A stretch of DNA of 64,000 nt from Herbidospora solisilvae (GCF_009901565.1 NZ_WXEW01000013.1:124001-188000); one strand, 5' to 3'. Positions 41,663 through 50,800 are shown, counted from the first letter of the stretch. Made by a program: numbers and translations. Notes: generated by a model from the sequence alone, not told the origin.

Positions 41663-42942
41663 TTCTCCAGGTGGGCCAGGACCGCATGGTTCGCGGCCCA
41701 CCCGTCGGGGAACTTGATCGGCACGTTGAGCTGCACCCGCGGGCTCATCGGATGGTGGTCGAGCAGGTCGGCGATGCCCGCGCGGGCCACCACGACGCAG
41801 GCGTGCCGGTGCCGTGAGGTCAGCACGCAGAGCCGTCCCGACTCCAGGTGGAACGCGGTGGCGTCGCGCCGTCCCGACAGCGGGTGGAGCACGATCGTGA
41901 CGTCGTACTCGCGGCCCTGGAGGCGGTTGGCCGTGTCGACGGTGACGCCCTCGGGCGGCCCGGCCAGCTTCACCGCGGCGACCTGGTCGTTGTGGGCGCA
42001 GCCGATCGCGATCCGGTCGGGCGTCACCGGATGGGAGCCGTGCTCGTCGTGGGCGACCGCGCCGCGCTGGACCAGCCGCCGGGCGATCTCGGCGCAGGCC
42101 TGCGCGGCCTCCGGGTCGGTGCGGACGGTGTGCCGGTTCGGCAGCTCGTAGAGCGCCCACCCGGTGGCGGCGGCCATCTCGACCGTACGGTCGAACGACG
42201 AGCGCAGGCCCGGCACGGTCAGCTCCAGCCGCCGGGTGCCCTCCTCGGTGCCGGCGGTGAAGCCGCCCGCCGGGTAGAAGGCCTCCGACACCATCGGCGC
42301 GGCGCTGGCGGGCAGCCGCCACGACACCGGCAGCCGGTGCGTGCGCAGCCCGTTGAGCCGCTGGGTCACCGCGACGGCGCTCTGCAGCGGGTCCCACTTC
42401 AGGCCGGTCCACCGCTCGCTGTCGACCACGCTGAACGGGTCGAGCTGGCCCGGGTCGCCCACGAACAACGCGTGCCCGTCGGCGAACAGCCGCGCCACGC
42501 CGAGGAGCTTGTCGGAGCGCATCTGGTAGGCCTCGTCGACGATCGCCCACTTCCAGCTCCGGTCGGCCACGTAGGCCCACTTGTCGGCGGTGGCGGTGAC
42601 GACCTGGCAGGCGTCGACCTGGGCGATCTTGCTGCCGGTGGTGACGGCGGCGTGGCGGCGCACCCGCTCGGGCGGGTCGAAGCCCTCGGCGTGCAGCCGC
42701 CCGATCGTCAGCTCGGGCGACCTGCGGGCGAGCCGGTCGACCAGGTCGTCGACCTGCTCGTTGGTCTGGGCCACGATCATCAGCCGCTCGCCCTTGGCGG
42801 CGATGGCGGCGGTGGTCTCGACGACCAGCGTGGTCTTCCCGGCGCCCGGGGGCGAGTCGACCACCAGGCCCGGGGAGGCGGCGCTGGTGTAGTCGGCCAG
42901 GATCGTCTCGGTGGCCGCCCTGGCGGCCTCGGCGGGGGTCAT
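41650..42942 (-). CDS. SF1 (UPF1/Dna2-like) helicase, fourth gene of the cassette
   Basis: This is a 430-aa superfamily 1 helicase. Walker A is GAGKTT (33-38), Walker B is VDEAYQM with Asp136 and Glu137, motif III is VGDPGQLDPFS, and the helicase C-terminal motifs RLQGREYD and TSRHRHACVVV are present. It is shorter than typical UPF1/Dna2 helicases and lacks an N-terminal beta-barrel, which may be supplied by the preceding gene. The ATG overlaps that gene's stop (ATGA). With the nuclease two genes upstream it resembles Dna2 split into separate chains. A role in foreign-DNA defence or repair is inferred. Confidence 0.85.
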   Translation of the reverse strand: MTPAEAARAATETILADYTSAASPGLVVDSPPGAGKTTLVVETTAAIAAKGERLMIVAQTNEQVDDLVDRLARRSPELTIGRLHAEGFDPPERVRRHAAVTTGSKIAQVDACQVVTATADKWAYVADRSWKWAIVDEAYQMRSDKLLGVARLFADGHALFVGDPGQLDPFSVVDSERWTGLKWDPLQSAVAVTQRLNGLRTHRLPVSWRLPASAAPMVSEAFYPAGGFTAGTEEGTRRLELTVPGLRSSFDRTVEMAAATGWALYELPNRHTVRTDPEAAQACAEIARRLVQRGAVAHDEHGSHPVTPDRIAIGCAHNDQVAAVKLAGPPEGVTVDTANRLQGREYDVTIVLHPLSGRRDATAFHLESGRLCVLTSRHRHACVVVARAGIADLLDHHPMSPRVQLNVPIKFPDGWAANHAVLAHLENYRA

Positions 42943-44396
42943 GACCAGGGCTCCGCTGCGTCGTCGTCGGTCGGCACGTACTCCGGCGGCGGGCCGCCGT
43001 GGGTCCACGGCGTCTCCTCGCGCGGCGGCAGGGGCGCGCGGCGCGACTCGCCGGGGTCGAGCTCGGTGTAGCAGATCACGGTCCCGACCGCGGGCACGCT
43101 GCCCTCGGCGGGCTGCCCGCCCCGGCCCATGCCGTCGTCGATCTGCACGGTGACCGTCGTCTCGGTGAGATCGGCGATGGTCGCCGACTGGCGTGGACGG
43201 GAGGGCGAGCGTACCTTCTTGCCCTTCGCCAGGCGTACCGGATCGGAGGTCTCGATCGTCACCAGGGGACGCGGGACCTCGCGCTTGCCGCCCGGCGGCA
43301 CGATGCGCCGGGTCAGGTCGACGGCCACCACCTCGCCCGCGAACGCCACCCCGTCGGCCCGGTATTCGGCCATCACGAGGGGGTCGTCGAAGGCGCGGGC
43401 CGCCTCGAACGACTGCTGCGCCGCCTCCAGCCGGGCCAGCCGCTTGGCCGCCGCGACCGCGCTGTCGCGTTTGCCCTGCGGCAGGCCGCCGCCGTCGATC
43501 CAGGCGCGGTGGAGGGCGACGTGGACGCGGTCGCGCTCCCAGCGGGCGGTCGCGCCGGGCGACTCCTTCAGCGCCGAGAGCAGCCCGATCGCCTGCCACA
43601 CCCGGTCCCACGTCGGCCGCAGCTGGCCGTGCAGCGCCTCCTCGACCTGTGCGGCGGAACCGGTCGCGTCGTAGTGCTCGATCGCCTTCTGGAGCTCCTG
43701 CCGGTCGAACTCGGGATGGGTGTCGGGCCCGGCGGGCGGGGTCAGCGGATCGTCGGCCAGCGCCGCCGCCTCGGGGCCGGTCAGGCCCTCGGGCGGGTCG
43801 ATCCAGCCGAGCAGCGCGGCCAGGTCGGCGTCTTCGGCCGCGCTCTGCCCGGTCACCCAGTGGGCGGTCAGCAGGTCGGTCATCGCCACCATCAGCGACG
43901 ACCCGGCGAACTCGCTCTGCTCGGCCAGGAAGGTCAGCCACCGGCCCAGCATCGGCACCGCCGGGTCGACCGCGTAGGGGCCGGTCGTGCGCCGGAACCG
44001 CGACGAACGCCCCAGTTTGGCGGCGAACTCCACCCCGCCGGGGCTCGGCACGACGATCTGCGGGGCGTCGAGGCACCGCTCGAACGGCGTCCTCGCCTCG
44101 ACCGTCTCCACCTGCCGGGAGATCCGGTCGATGTACGGCAGCAGCACCGCCCCGAGGTCGGCGAGGAACTGGAACCGCAGGTCGCGGTTGCGCGGCTGCG
44201 GCACCACGAGCAGCGTCGGCCGCGCGGGATCGGTGCCGACCATCGCGCCGAGCGGCGCGGCGGCCTCACCGGCCAGCCGGAGCGGCACGAACACCATCGG
44301 CGCCTCGGCCAGGTGGACGTGGCGCACGGTGGCGCGCGGCAGCGCCCGCCCTTGCTCCCGCGCCTTCACCTTCACGTAGGAGTGGAGCAGGCTCAC
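42939..44396 (-). CDS. Unknown protein, third gene of the nuclease-helicase cassette
   Basis: This is a 485-aa protein I do not recognise. The N-terminal half (to about 150) is mixed alpha/beta with hydrophobic strands (MVFVPLRLAG, TLLVVPQPRNRDLRF). The middle is charged and helical, with a coiled-coil-like stretch (AVAAAKRLARLEAAQQSFEAARAF). The C-terminus has beta-rich segments (VAFAGEVVAVDLTRRIV, ATIADLTETTVTVQIDD, GTVICYTELD), which could be an OB or beta-barrel like domain 1B of UPF1-type helicases. It starts at a GTG overlapping the nuclease stop (GTGA) and ends overlapping the helicase start, so it is an integral part of the unit. Confidence 0.7.
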   Translation of the reverse strand: MSLLHSYVKVKAREQGRALPRATVRHVHLAEAPMVFVPLRLAGEAAAPLGAMVGTDPARPTLLVVPQPRNRDLRFQFLADLGAVLLPYIDRISRQVETVEARTPFERCLDAPQIVVPSPGGVEFAAKLGRSSRFRRTTGPYAVDPAVPMLGRWLTFLAEQSEFAGSSLMVAMTDLLTAHWVTGQSAAEDADLAALLGWIDPPEGLTGPEAAALADDPLTPPAGPDTHPEFDRQELQKAIEHYDATGSAAQVEEALHGQLRPTWDRVWQAIGLLSALKESPGATARWERDRVHVALHRAWIDGGGLPQGKRDSAVAAAKRLARLEAAQQSFEAARAFDDPLVMAEYRADGVAFAGEVVAVDLTRRIVPPGGKREVPRPLVTIETSDPVRLAKGKKVRSPSRPRQSATIADLTETTVTVQIDDGMGRGGQPAEGSVPAVGTVICYTELDPGESRRAPLPPREETPWTHGGPPPEYVPTDDDAAEPWS

Positions 44397-45466
44397 GCGA
44401 CCGCCTCGTCGTAGAGGCGCGCGACGTGGCGGAGCCGCTCGGCGATCTCGGCCTGGTCGTCGGCCACCGGCTCGCCCGGCGTCGCGACCCGCAGCGCGGT
44501 CTGCACCGATTCGATGCCGCCCAGGTCGTCGCGGACGACCCGACCCAGCGCGTCGAGGTGGCCCAGGTCATGGGCCTCCCGGCGGCACAGGTGGGACAAC
44601 TCGCAGGCCGACAGGCACTGCGGGGCGTAGCGGGCCGGGATGGCCGCCACGGCGGCCTCGATCTGGGCCGGGGACAGCGCGTCGAGGTCGAGGCTCAGGT
44701 TCTCGGGCAGCCGGTCGAGGATCGCCTCGATCCTGGTCAGCCGGGAGAGCTGGCGGGCGAGGGTGACGAGCTGGTGGCGGACGTCGACCGTGGTCGCCGT
44801 CGGCTCGTTGGTGAAGTCGCGCGGGCAGACCAGGATCACGTCGTGGGAGACCAGGTCGCGGCCGACCAGCGCGCGCAGGGCGTGGACGTAGACCGCCGCC
44901 TCGCGCGCCGCCGCCGACACCTTCGGGGTGTCGGCCTGGTCGTCGACGATCGCGAACGACTTGATCGCCACGATGTGGAACCTGCCGCCGAGCTGGAAGG
45001 CGATGACGTCGGGCTCCAGGTAGACCTGGGCGCCCGCGACGTCGAGCCGCAGCAGCGGCCGGTCGAGGATCGTCGCCCGGCCCCGGCCCTCGGCGGTCTG
45101 CCGGATGATCCGGCGGGTGTGGCCGTGCCGCGCGACCTGGCCCTCGTTCCCCCCGGCGTCTTCGAGGTTGACGTAACCGGCCTCCTCGATCGGCAGGTCG
45201 AGCAGCGTGCGCAGCAGCCGCAGCAGGTGGGCCGCGCCGTTGGCCTTCACCAGGTCGGTGAACTGCTGGTTGCGCTGGATCGCGAACGGCGACTGGCCCC
45301 ACCGGTCGTCGAACCGCAACCGCCGCATCAGCCGGGGCTTGTCGATCGCCGCCGCGTCGAGGATCGCCCGCCGGTCGCACGCCGGGTTCGCCGCCAGGGC
45401 CGCGATGCTGCGCGCGTTGTGGTCCTGCCCCGGGGTGGCGCCCCGGATGGCGTCGAGCCGGTTCAC
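44393..45466 (-). CDS. Cas4/Dna2-like RecB-family nuclease with Fe-S cysteines
   Basis: This 357-aa protein has the four-cysteine arrangement of iron-sulfur RecB nucleases: Cys30 near the N-terminus and Cys284, Cys288, Cys294 near the C-terminus. Between them lie EPD (151-153), AIK (167-169) and an AREAAVYVHAL helix resembling the QxxxY motif. In the PD-(D/E)xK site the acidic residue before x-Lys is Ala167, so the catalytic set may be incomplete or shifted. Such nucleases trim or cut single-stranded DNA, as in Cas4, AddB and Dna2. The GTG start overlaps the upstream stop, with GAGG nearby; the longer open frame is a shadow. Activity is inferred. Confidence 0.72.
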   Translation of the reverse strand: MNRLDAIRGATPGQDHNARSIAALAANPACDRRAILDAAAIDKPRLMRRLRFDDRWGQSPFAIQRNQQFTDLVKANGAAHLLRLLRTLLDLPIEEAGYVNLEDAGGNEGQVARHGHTRRIIRQTAEGRGRATILDRPLLRLDVAGAQVYLEPDVIAFQLGGRFHIVAIKSFAIVDDQADTPKVSAAAREAAVYVHALRALVGRDLVSHDVILVCPRDFTNEPTATTVDVRHQLVTLARQLSRLTRIEAILDRLPENLSLDLDALSPAQIEAAVAAIPARYAPQCLSACELSHLCRREAHDLGHLDALGRVVRDDLGGIESVQTALRVATPGEPVADDQAEIAERLRHVARLYDEAVA

Positions 45467-46212
45467 GCGGACCTCACCGACTTGATCCCCGAACCGAAGA
45501 GCTGCTCGACCGGCCCCAGCCGATCTGCCGCCCGCGCGGCCGCCTCCCGCCTGTCCATCTGATCCCTCTCCTGGTGTACGGCCAGCTCCGCCCCCGCCGC
45601 GGCGATCACCTTGGCCGGATCGGCCGGTCCGAAGCCGTCGCCGGCGCCCGGGATGTTCTGCGCGAACTGCCCCAGCAGCCGGAACGCGCCGGGCGAGGCG
45701 TCGTCGAGCCGCATCAGGTGCTCGGCGAGCCGGACGGCCGAGGTCAGGAAGTCGGTGCGCGGGCTCAGCGGCCCGATGATCCGCTGCGGCAGCGCCCATG
45801 TGCTGAGCGCCAGTAAACCGCGGGCCGGGGACAGCAGTTCGGAGGTCAGCGCCGCGCACAGGTAGTAGGGCCGGGCGCCGGGCGCCGACCGGTAGGACTT
45901 CTCCTCGTCCCGCCGGAGGCTGGTGAGCTGGGTGTTGGCCATCTGGCCGCCGAAGAACGACTCGTCGACCGCGACGATCATCCTCGCGGCGGTCGGGGCG
46001 CCGAGCAGGGTCAGCGCCCGGTGGACCTGTTCGCGTACCGGAACCAGCGGAGGCTGGGTCGCGGGCTGCTCGACCTCGGCGTCCCACTGACGCTCGGCCT
46101 CCCGCAGCCGGGCCCGCAGCGCCCGCGCCTCGGCGTGCCGCCCGGCCGCCGTCGCCTGCCGGATGGCTTTCCTCAGCTTCCCCATCTGTGCTTCCAGCCC
46201 GTCCAGATCCAC
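45463..46212 (-). CDS. Winged-helix/coiled-coil protein, first gene of the cassette
   Basis: This 249-aa protein begins with an alpha-helical coiled coil (about 1-48). A winged-helix-like domain follows (about 58-120): VHRALTLLGAPTAARM, then QLTSLRRDEEKSYRS as a candidate recognition helix and PYYLCAAL as a strand. The rest is helical and acidic. It could be the DNA-binding or sensing component, or the operon's regulator. The GTG start has AAGGTG about 8 nt upstream. Three TTCCAG repeats at exact 10-bp spacing lie 42-67 nt upstream and could be its own binding site. Confidence 0.65.
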   Translation of the reverse strand: MDLDGLEAQMGKLRKAIRQATAAGRHAEARALRARLREAERQWDAEVEQPATQPPLVPVREQVHRALTLLGAPTAARMIVAVDESFFGGQMANTQLTSLRRDEEKSYRSAPGARPYYLCAALTSELLSPARGLLALSTWALPQRIIGPLSPRTDFLTSAVRLAEHLMRLDDASPGAFRLLGQFAQNIPGAGDGFGPADPAKVIAAAGAELAVHQERDQMDRREAAARAADRLGPVEQLFGSGIKSVRSA

Positions 46213-46253
46213 GTTTCCGCACCTTAACAGCGCCCCCAGGGAAAGCCAAGCTA

Positions 46254-46279
46254 TTCCAGTTGCTTCCAGTAATTTCCAG
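46254..46279. repeat. Three TTCCAG direct repeats with 10-bp period
   Basis: TTCCAG occurs at 46254, 46264 and 46274, one helical turn apart, with T after the first two; a related TTTCCA is at 46287. They lie in the 114-nt divergent region between the nuclease-helicase cassette and the hypothetical gene at 46327. Phasing puts all copies on one DNA face, as expected for cooperative regulator binding. Confidence 0.6.
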
Positions 46280-46326
46280 CATTACATTTCCACAACTGAA
46301 GACACCCGCGAGAAGAGAGACGACCC

Positions 46327-47127
46327 ATGAGCCGCTGCCGCCCCCCGTTATCCCGGGCCGAACTCGACGCCCGGCTCGACGCCCGCATCGACACCCGCCC
46401 CGACGGCGACGCCGTGAGGTGGTCGGTGGTCGTGCCGCCCGCCTGCCGCGCCGCCCACGCGCGGGCCGACCGCTTCCGCGTCAAGGTCGGCAGCGTCTCC
46501 GGCTACCGCTCGTCGGTCGACGCCGCCTACGTGCTGCAGCGTGCCCTCCTCCAGCCCGCCGGCCGGCGGGTGGCCGCGCTCCGGTCCGGGATCATCCGCA
46601 TGTACGCCGGCCGGACGGACATCGGCGGAGCCCGCGTGCCGGCCTGGCTCCAGGCGGTGATGGACGACCGCTGGGCCCTGGTCGACGGCGAGTGGTCCGC
46701 GCTCGACCCCGCCCGGCTGGCCGACGCCCTCGTCCGGATCGGCCCGCTCTTCACGGCCGACCCCGGCCTGCCCGCCTGGCACCCGGGGGAGTCGCCCCGC
46801 GTCTACGCGGCCAACGCCGGCAACCTCCGCCCCGACCTGCTCGCCCTGCCCGGCGGCGACCTCGGCGACCTCCTCACCGCACGCGGCGACCTCGTCTACG
46901 TGACCACGGCCGCCGGCCTCGGCCCGGTCGTGACCGCCGCGGTGTCCGCCGCGCGCGGGCGGTTCGCGGGCGGGGCCCGTCCCGACCGGGTGGTCTTCGT
47001 CGTGTTGTCGGTCACCCCGGTGCCGCCGGAGCGGCTGTTCCCGCTGGTCCGGCTGTCGCTCGCCGACGCCGCCCGCACGCTCGGCGATCTCGGGGTGGGC
47101 GTGGAGGTCGTCGTCCACCGTCCGTAA
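46327..47127 (+). CDS. Hypothetical protein, divergent from the nuclease-helicase cassette
   Basis: This is a 266-aa protein I do not recognise. The N-terminal half is Arg/Ala-rich and basic with RWSVVVPPACRAAHARADRFRVKV; the C-terminal half has hydrophobic strands (VVFVVLSVTPVPPERLFPLVRLS). There is no signal peptide or clear catalytic motif. It shares its promoter region, with the 10-bp-phased repeats, with the cassette on the other strand, so it may be an associated or regulatory gene. The ATG follows a weak AGAGAG sequence. Confidence 0.55.
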   Translation: MSRCRPPLSRAELDARLDARIDTRPDGDAVRWSVVVPPACRAAHARADRFRVKVGSVSGYRSSVDAAYVLQRALLQPAGRRVAALRSGIIRMYAGRTDIGGARVPAWLQAVMDDRWALVDGEWSALDPARLADALVRIGPLFTADPGLPAWHPGESPRVYAANAGNLRPDLLALPGGDLGDLLTARGDLVYVTTAAGLGPVVTAAVSAARGRFAGGARPDRVVFVVLSVTPVPPERLFPLVRLSLADAARTLGDLGVGVEVVVHRP

Positions 47128-47134
47128 GCAGCGG

Positions 47135-47153
47135 ATATACGCCTCATATACGC
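47135..47153 (+). promoter_or_regulatory. ATATACGC direct repeat, 11-bp period (SARP-type site)
   Basis: ATATACGC occurs at 47135-47142 and 47146-47153, exactly 11 bp apart, 42 nt before the first peptide start. SARP regulators bind heptamer direct repeats at this spacing. The same heptamer recurs before the LamG gene beyond the AfsR/SARP gene. Confidence 0.6.
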
Positions 47154-47194
47154 GAACGTGCCACTCTGGCCTCTCACCTCTGACGGGGGACCAG

Positions 47195-47431
47195 ATGAGA
47201 GAAAGAGCACAAACGGCCCTGACCGCCGTCGCGCTGACGGTCGGGGCTCTCGGGGCACTCAGCGCGCCCGCCGCCGCGGCCGAGCCGGTCGGCGGGGTCG
47301 TCATCATCGGAATCAAGACCGACCCGACCAAGTACCACCACGACCCCATCGCATGCGGGGACAACATGCACTGGGGCAACCCGTACTGCGCCGACGACAT
47401 CGACGAGACCTCTCATGGGGGCGCCGAGTGA
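47195..47431 (+). CDS. Small secreted NMHWGN peptide 1
   Basis: This 78-aa precursor has a Sec signal peptide (basic MRERAQ, hydrophobic core, cut after about SAPAAAA, 29). The mature part of about 49 residues holds C-x10-C: Cys54-GD-NMHWGN-PY-Cys65, followed by an acidic tail (DDIDETSHGGAE). The NMHWGN motif is shared with the next two gene products. The two cysteines could form a disulfide loop displaying the motif. GGGGGA lies before the ATG in the leader CTGACGGGGGAYCA, also present before peptide 3. I know no family for it. Confidence 0.8.
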   Translation: MRERAQTALTAVALTVGALGALSAPAAAAEPVGGVVIIGIKTDPTKYHHDPIACGDNMHWGNPYCADDIDETSHGGAE

Positions 47432-47625
47432 AGCTGAAGACCAGTCAGAAGGCCGTGCTCGTCGCCGCGCTGGCCGTGGGCGCGCTCGGGGTGTTCGGGG
47501 CGCCGGCCCTCGCGGCGCCGGGGCCGCTGCCGCCACCGCCGTGCGACTACGCTGTCGACTCCGACGACTGCGTCGTCCCGCCCGACCCGAACATGCACTG
47601 GGGCAACGAACGTCCCAGCGACTGA
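47428..47625 (+). CDS. Small secreted NMHWGN peptide 2
   Basis: This 65-aa precursor starts at a GTG overlapping the peptide 1 stop (GTGA), so the two are translated together. It has a signal peptide (KLKTSQK, hydrophobic core, cut near APALAA, 30). The mature part is Pro-rich (PLPPPP), with Cys39 and Cys48 upstream of the motif NMHWGN (55-60). Unlike peptides 1 and 3 it lacks flanking cysteines, so any disulfide would not enclose the motif. It ends ERPSD. Confidence 0.8.
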   Translation: MKLKTSQKAVLVAALAVGALGVFGAPALAAPGPLPPPPCDYAVDSDDCVVPPDPNMHWGNERPSD

Positions 47626-47668
47626 CTCGGCTGCGCGGGACGGTGTCCCATCCTGACGGGGGATCACC

Positions 47669-47824
47669 ATGAAGAAGAGTGTGAAAGCCGGACTGATCGT
47701 CGTGGCGCTGGCCGTCGGCGCACTGGTCGGCCTCGCCGGGCCGGCCGCGGCGGTGCCGTGGAACGAGGCCATCGTCAACCTGTGCCCGGAGAACATGCAC
47801 TGGGGCAACGGCGAATGCGTCTAG
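47669..47824 (+). CDS. Small secreted NMHWGN peptide 3
   Basis: This 51-aa precursor is very short. The signal is MKKSVK, a hydrophobic core and GPAAA; the mature peptide is about 23 residues, ending C-PE-NMHWGN-GE-C-V (Cys39 and Cys50). The C-x10-C spacing equals that of peptide 1. It lies 43 nt after peptide 2, with the same CTGACGGGGGAYCA leader as peptide 1, and converges on the AfsR/SARP gene. The 18 bases coding NMHWGN are identical in all three genes. This is probably a recent tandem family; function unknown. Confidence 0.78.
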   Translation: MKKSVKAGLIVVALAVGALVGLAGPAAAVPWNEAIVNLCPENMHWGNGECV

Positions 47825-47873
47825 TGACTTCCGCCGGCCACCAGACGGTGGGTGGACGGCGGACGGGACCGGT

Positions 47874-50800
47874 CTACTCGGAGCGGGGCGCGAGCCTCGC
47901 CGCCAGCTTCTCGGCCTCGGGGGAGTCGAGGCCGAGCAGCAGGGAGTGAGCCGTCTCCCACAGGGCCCGCGCGGCCTCCTCGTCGCCCATCCTGCGGAGG
48001 GTGACGGCGAGGGCGTCCATTGCGCGGGCCCGCCAGGTCGTGTTGCCCATCTCGGCGAACAACGTCACCGCTCGCTCGAGATGGGGGACCGCCGCGCCGA
48101 GGTCATCGCCGGACTCGAAGAGGGAGCCGAGTCCGAGAGACGCGCTGGCCTCGGCGAACTGGTCGCCGACCCGTTGCGCGGCGGCGACGGCGGCCTTCAT
48201 CGAGGTCTCGGCCGCCCGCCGTTCCCCGGAGGCGAGCTGCGCCTGGCCGAGGCCGCGCAGCAGGTAGGCCTCGCCGACGAGGTCGCCGATGGCGCGCACC
48301 AGCGGCAGCGCCTGCGCGAAGGCGTCGCGTGCCGGTTCGGGGCGTTCCTGGCGCAGGTAGGCGTCGCCGAGCCGGAACAGCGCCTGCGCCTGGCCGCGCC
48401 GGTTGCCGATGTCCTCGAAGGTGCGCAGCGCGTCGCGCAGCAGCGTCTCCGCCTCGGCGAACACGCCCTCCTCCAGCCGGATCTGGGCCATCCCGATGCC
48501 CGAGTGGGCCTGGGCCGCCCGGTCGCCGGCCTCGCTGAGCAGGTCGGCCGCCTCCTTGTAGCGATGGTGGGCCCGTTCGGGGGTGCCGGTGATGCGGTCG
48601 AGCAGCGCCAGGTTGCGCAGCGCCAGCCCCACGCCGTGGTCGGCGCCGAGGGCCTCGAACCGGGCCGCGGAGTCCTCCAGCAGTTCGGCCGCCGTGGCGT
48701 ACTCCTGCCGGAACAGGGCCAGGCTGCCCAGGCCGTACACCATCGCGGCCTCGCCGAGCGCGTCGCCCGCGGCGCGGGCGGCGGCGAGCGCGACCTCGTG
48801 GGTGGACCGCCAGTCGTCGAACAGGCTGCGCGCCTCGAAGAGCGTCACGCACGTCATCGCGAGCTCCCAGGCGAGCGAGGCCAGCCCCAGGTCGGCGGCC
48901 TGCGAGACGGCCGCCACGAGTCCGGCCCGCTCGGCGGCCAGCCACTCGATGGGCTCGCCCAGCAGCGCGTCGGCCAGCGCCGGATCGGGCGCCCGGCGCG
49001 GCGTGCTCCCGCGCAGTACGGCGAAGTCGCCGCCGTACTCGCGCCGGTGGGCCTCCTGCGCCAGCGACAACCAGAGGGCGAGCGAGCGGCCCATCGCCTC
49101 GGCGCGGGCGGCGGCGTCGTCCTCCTCCATGGCGCGTTCGCGGGCGAACAGGCGGACCAGGTCGTGGAAGCGGTAGCGCACCCCGCCCGTGCCCTCCTGC
49201 GCCACGACTTCGAGCAGCTGCGCCGCGACGAGCTGCTCGAACAGCTCCCCGAGCGGCTCGCGGCCGATGCCCAGCAGCGGCCCGCCGGCCCATTCGCCGA
49301 AGTCGGGCACCCCGAGCAGGCTCAGCCGCCGGAACAGCGTCGCCGCCGCCGGGTCGAGGTCGCGGTAGCTGAGCCCGAAGTTGGCCCGCACCCGCACCCC
49401 GCCGTGGCTGAGCTCGCTGAGCCGGTTGCGCTCGTCGGCCAGGTGACCGGCCAGCACGCCCGCGGTGAGGCGGGTGCGCCCGGCCAGCCGGGCCCCGGCG
49501 ATGCGCAGCGCCAGCGGCAACCCGCCGCACAACTCGCTCAGCCGCGCCAGTTCGGGGTCGGCCGGGTCGACCGCGCCCCCGGCCAGGCCCGCCAGCACCG
49601 CCACGCCCTCCAGGTCGCCGAGGGTGCCGACCTGGAGGATGTCGGCGCGTTCCTGCGCCACCAGCCCGTCGAGGCCGTCGCGGCTGGTCACCATGACCGC
49701 GCACCCGGGGGAGCCGGGCAGCAGCGGCCGGACCTGCCCGGCGTCGCGGGCGTTGTCGAGCACCAGCAGCACCCGCCGCCGCGACAACACGCTGCGCAGC
49801 AGCCCGGCCCGCTCGTCGACGTCGTCGGGGATCCGGCTGCCCGGCACGCCGAGCGCCCGCAGGAACCGGTCGACCACCTGCCGGGGCGCCAGCGGCTCGG
49901 CGTCCTCGGCGTAGCCGCGCAGGTCGACGTAGAGCTGGCCGTCGGCGAAGCGGCCGGAGACCCGGTGGGCCCAGTGGACGGCCAGGCCGGTCTTGCCGAC
50001 GCCGCCCATGCCGGTGAGCCCGAGGAAGGCCGGCACACCCTGGCTCTGCCGCAGGTCGAGCAGCCGGTCGAGCTCGGCGAGCTCCTCGGCCCGGCCGACG
50101 AAGTCGGCGACGTCGTGGGGCAGCTGCGCGGGGGTGGGGAACAGGGTCGGCCCGGCCTTGGGCTCGGCCGGGCGCGGCGCGGACGTGCCGGAGTCGCCGC
50201 GCAGGATCTCCTCGTGCAGCGCCCGCAGTTCGGCGCCGGGTTCGAGCCCGAGCTCGCCGATGAGGACGCGCCGCCCCTCGCGGAAGGTCTCCAGCGCCTC
50301 GGCCCGCCGCCCGGCCCGGTGGAGGGCCAGCATCAGGTGGGCCCGCAGCCGCTCGCGGGTCGGGTGTTCGGCCACCAGGCCGGTCAGCTCGCCGATGAGG
50401 TCCTCGTGGCGGCCCAGCGCCAGGTCCGCGGTGATCCGCAATTCGGCCGCCCGTAACCGCGCCTCTTCGAGGCGGGTTGCGGCGGGCCAGATCGCGGGGT
50501 GGTCGGCGAGGTTGCCGTAGGCCGGGCCGCGCCACATCTCCAGGGCCCTGGCCAGCAGCCGCCGCCCGGTGGCGGGGTCGCCGCCGTTCATCGCCCGCGC
50601 GCCCTCGGCCGTGAGGGCCTCGAAGTCGGCCGCGTCGAGTTCGCCGGGGCCGACCGCCAGGGCGTAGCCGGACGGGTGGCGGACCACCCGGTCGCGGTCG
50701 CCCAGGGCTTTGCGCAGGTGGTAGACGTACAGGCGGAGATTCTCGTGGGCCGAGGCCGGCGGTTCCTCCCAGAGCGCCCCGATCAGGCGGGAACCCGCCG

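Noticed and set aside
46254..46292. CRISPR-like or origin iterons
   Set aside because: Only three 10-bp-spaced hexamers without spacers or replication genes; a regulator site is simpler.
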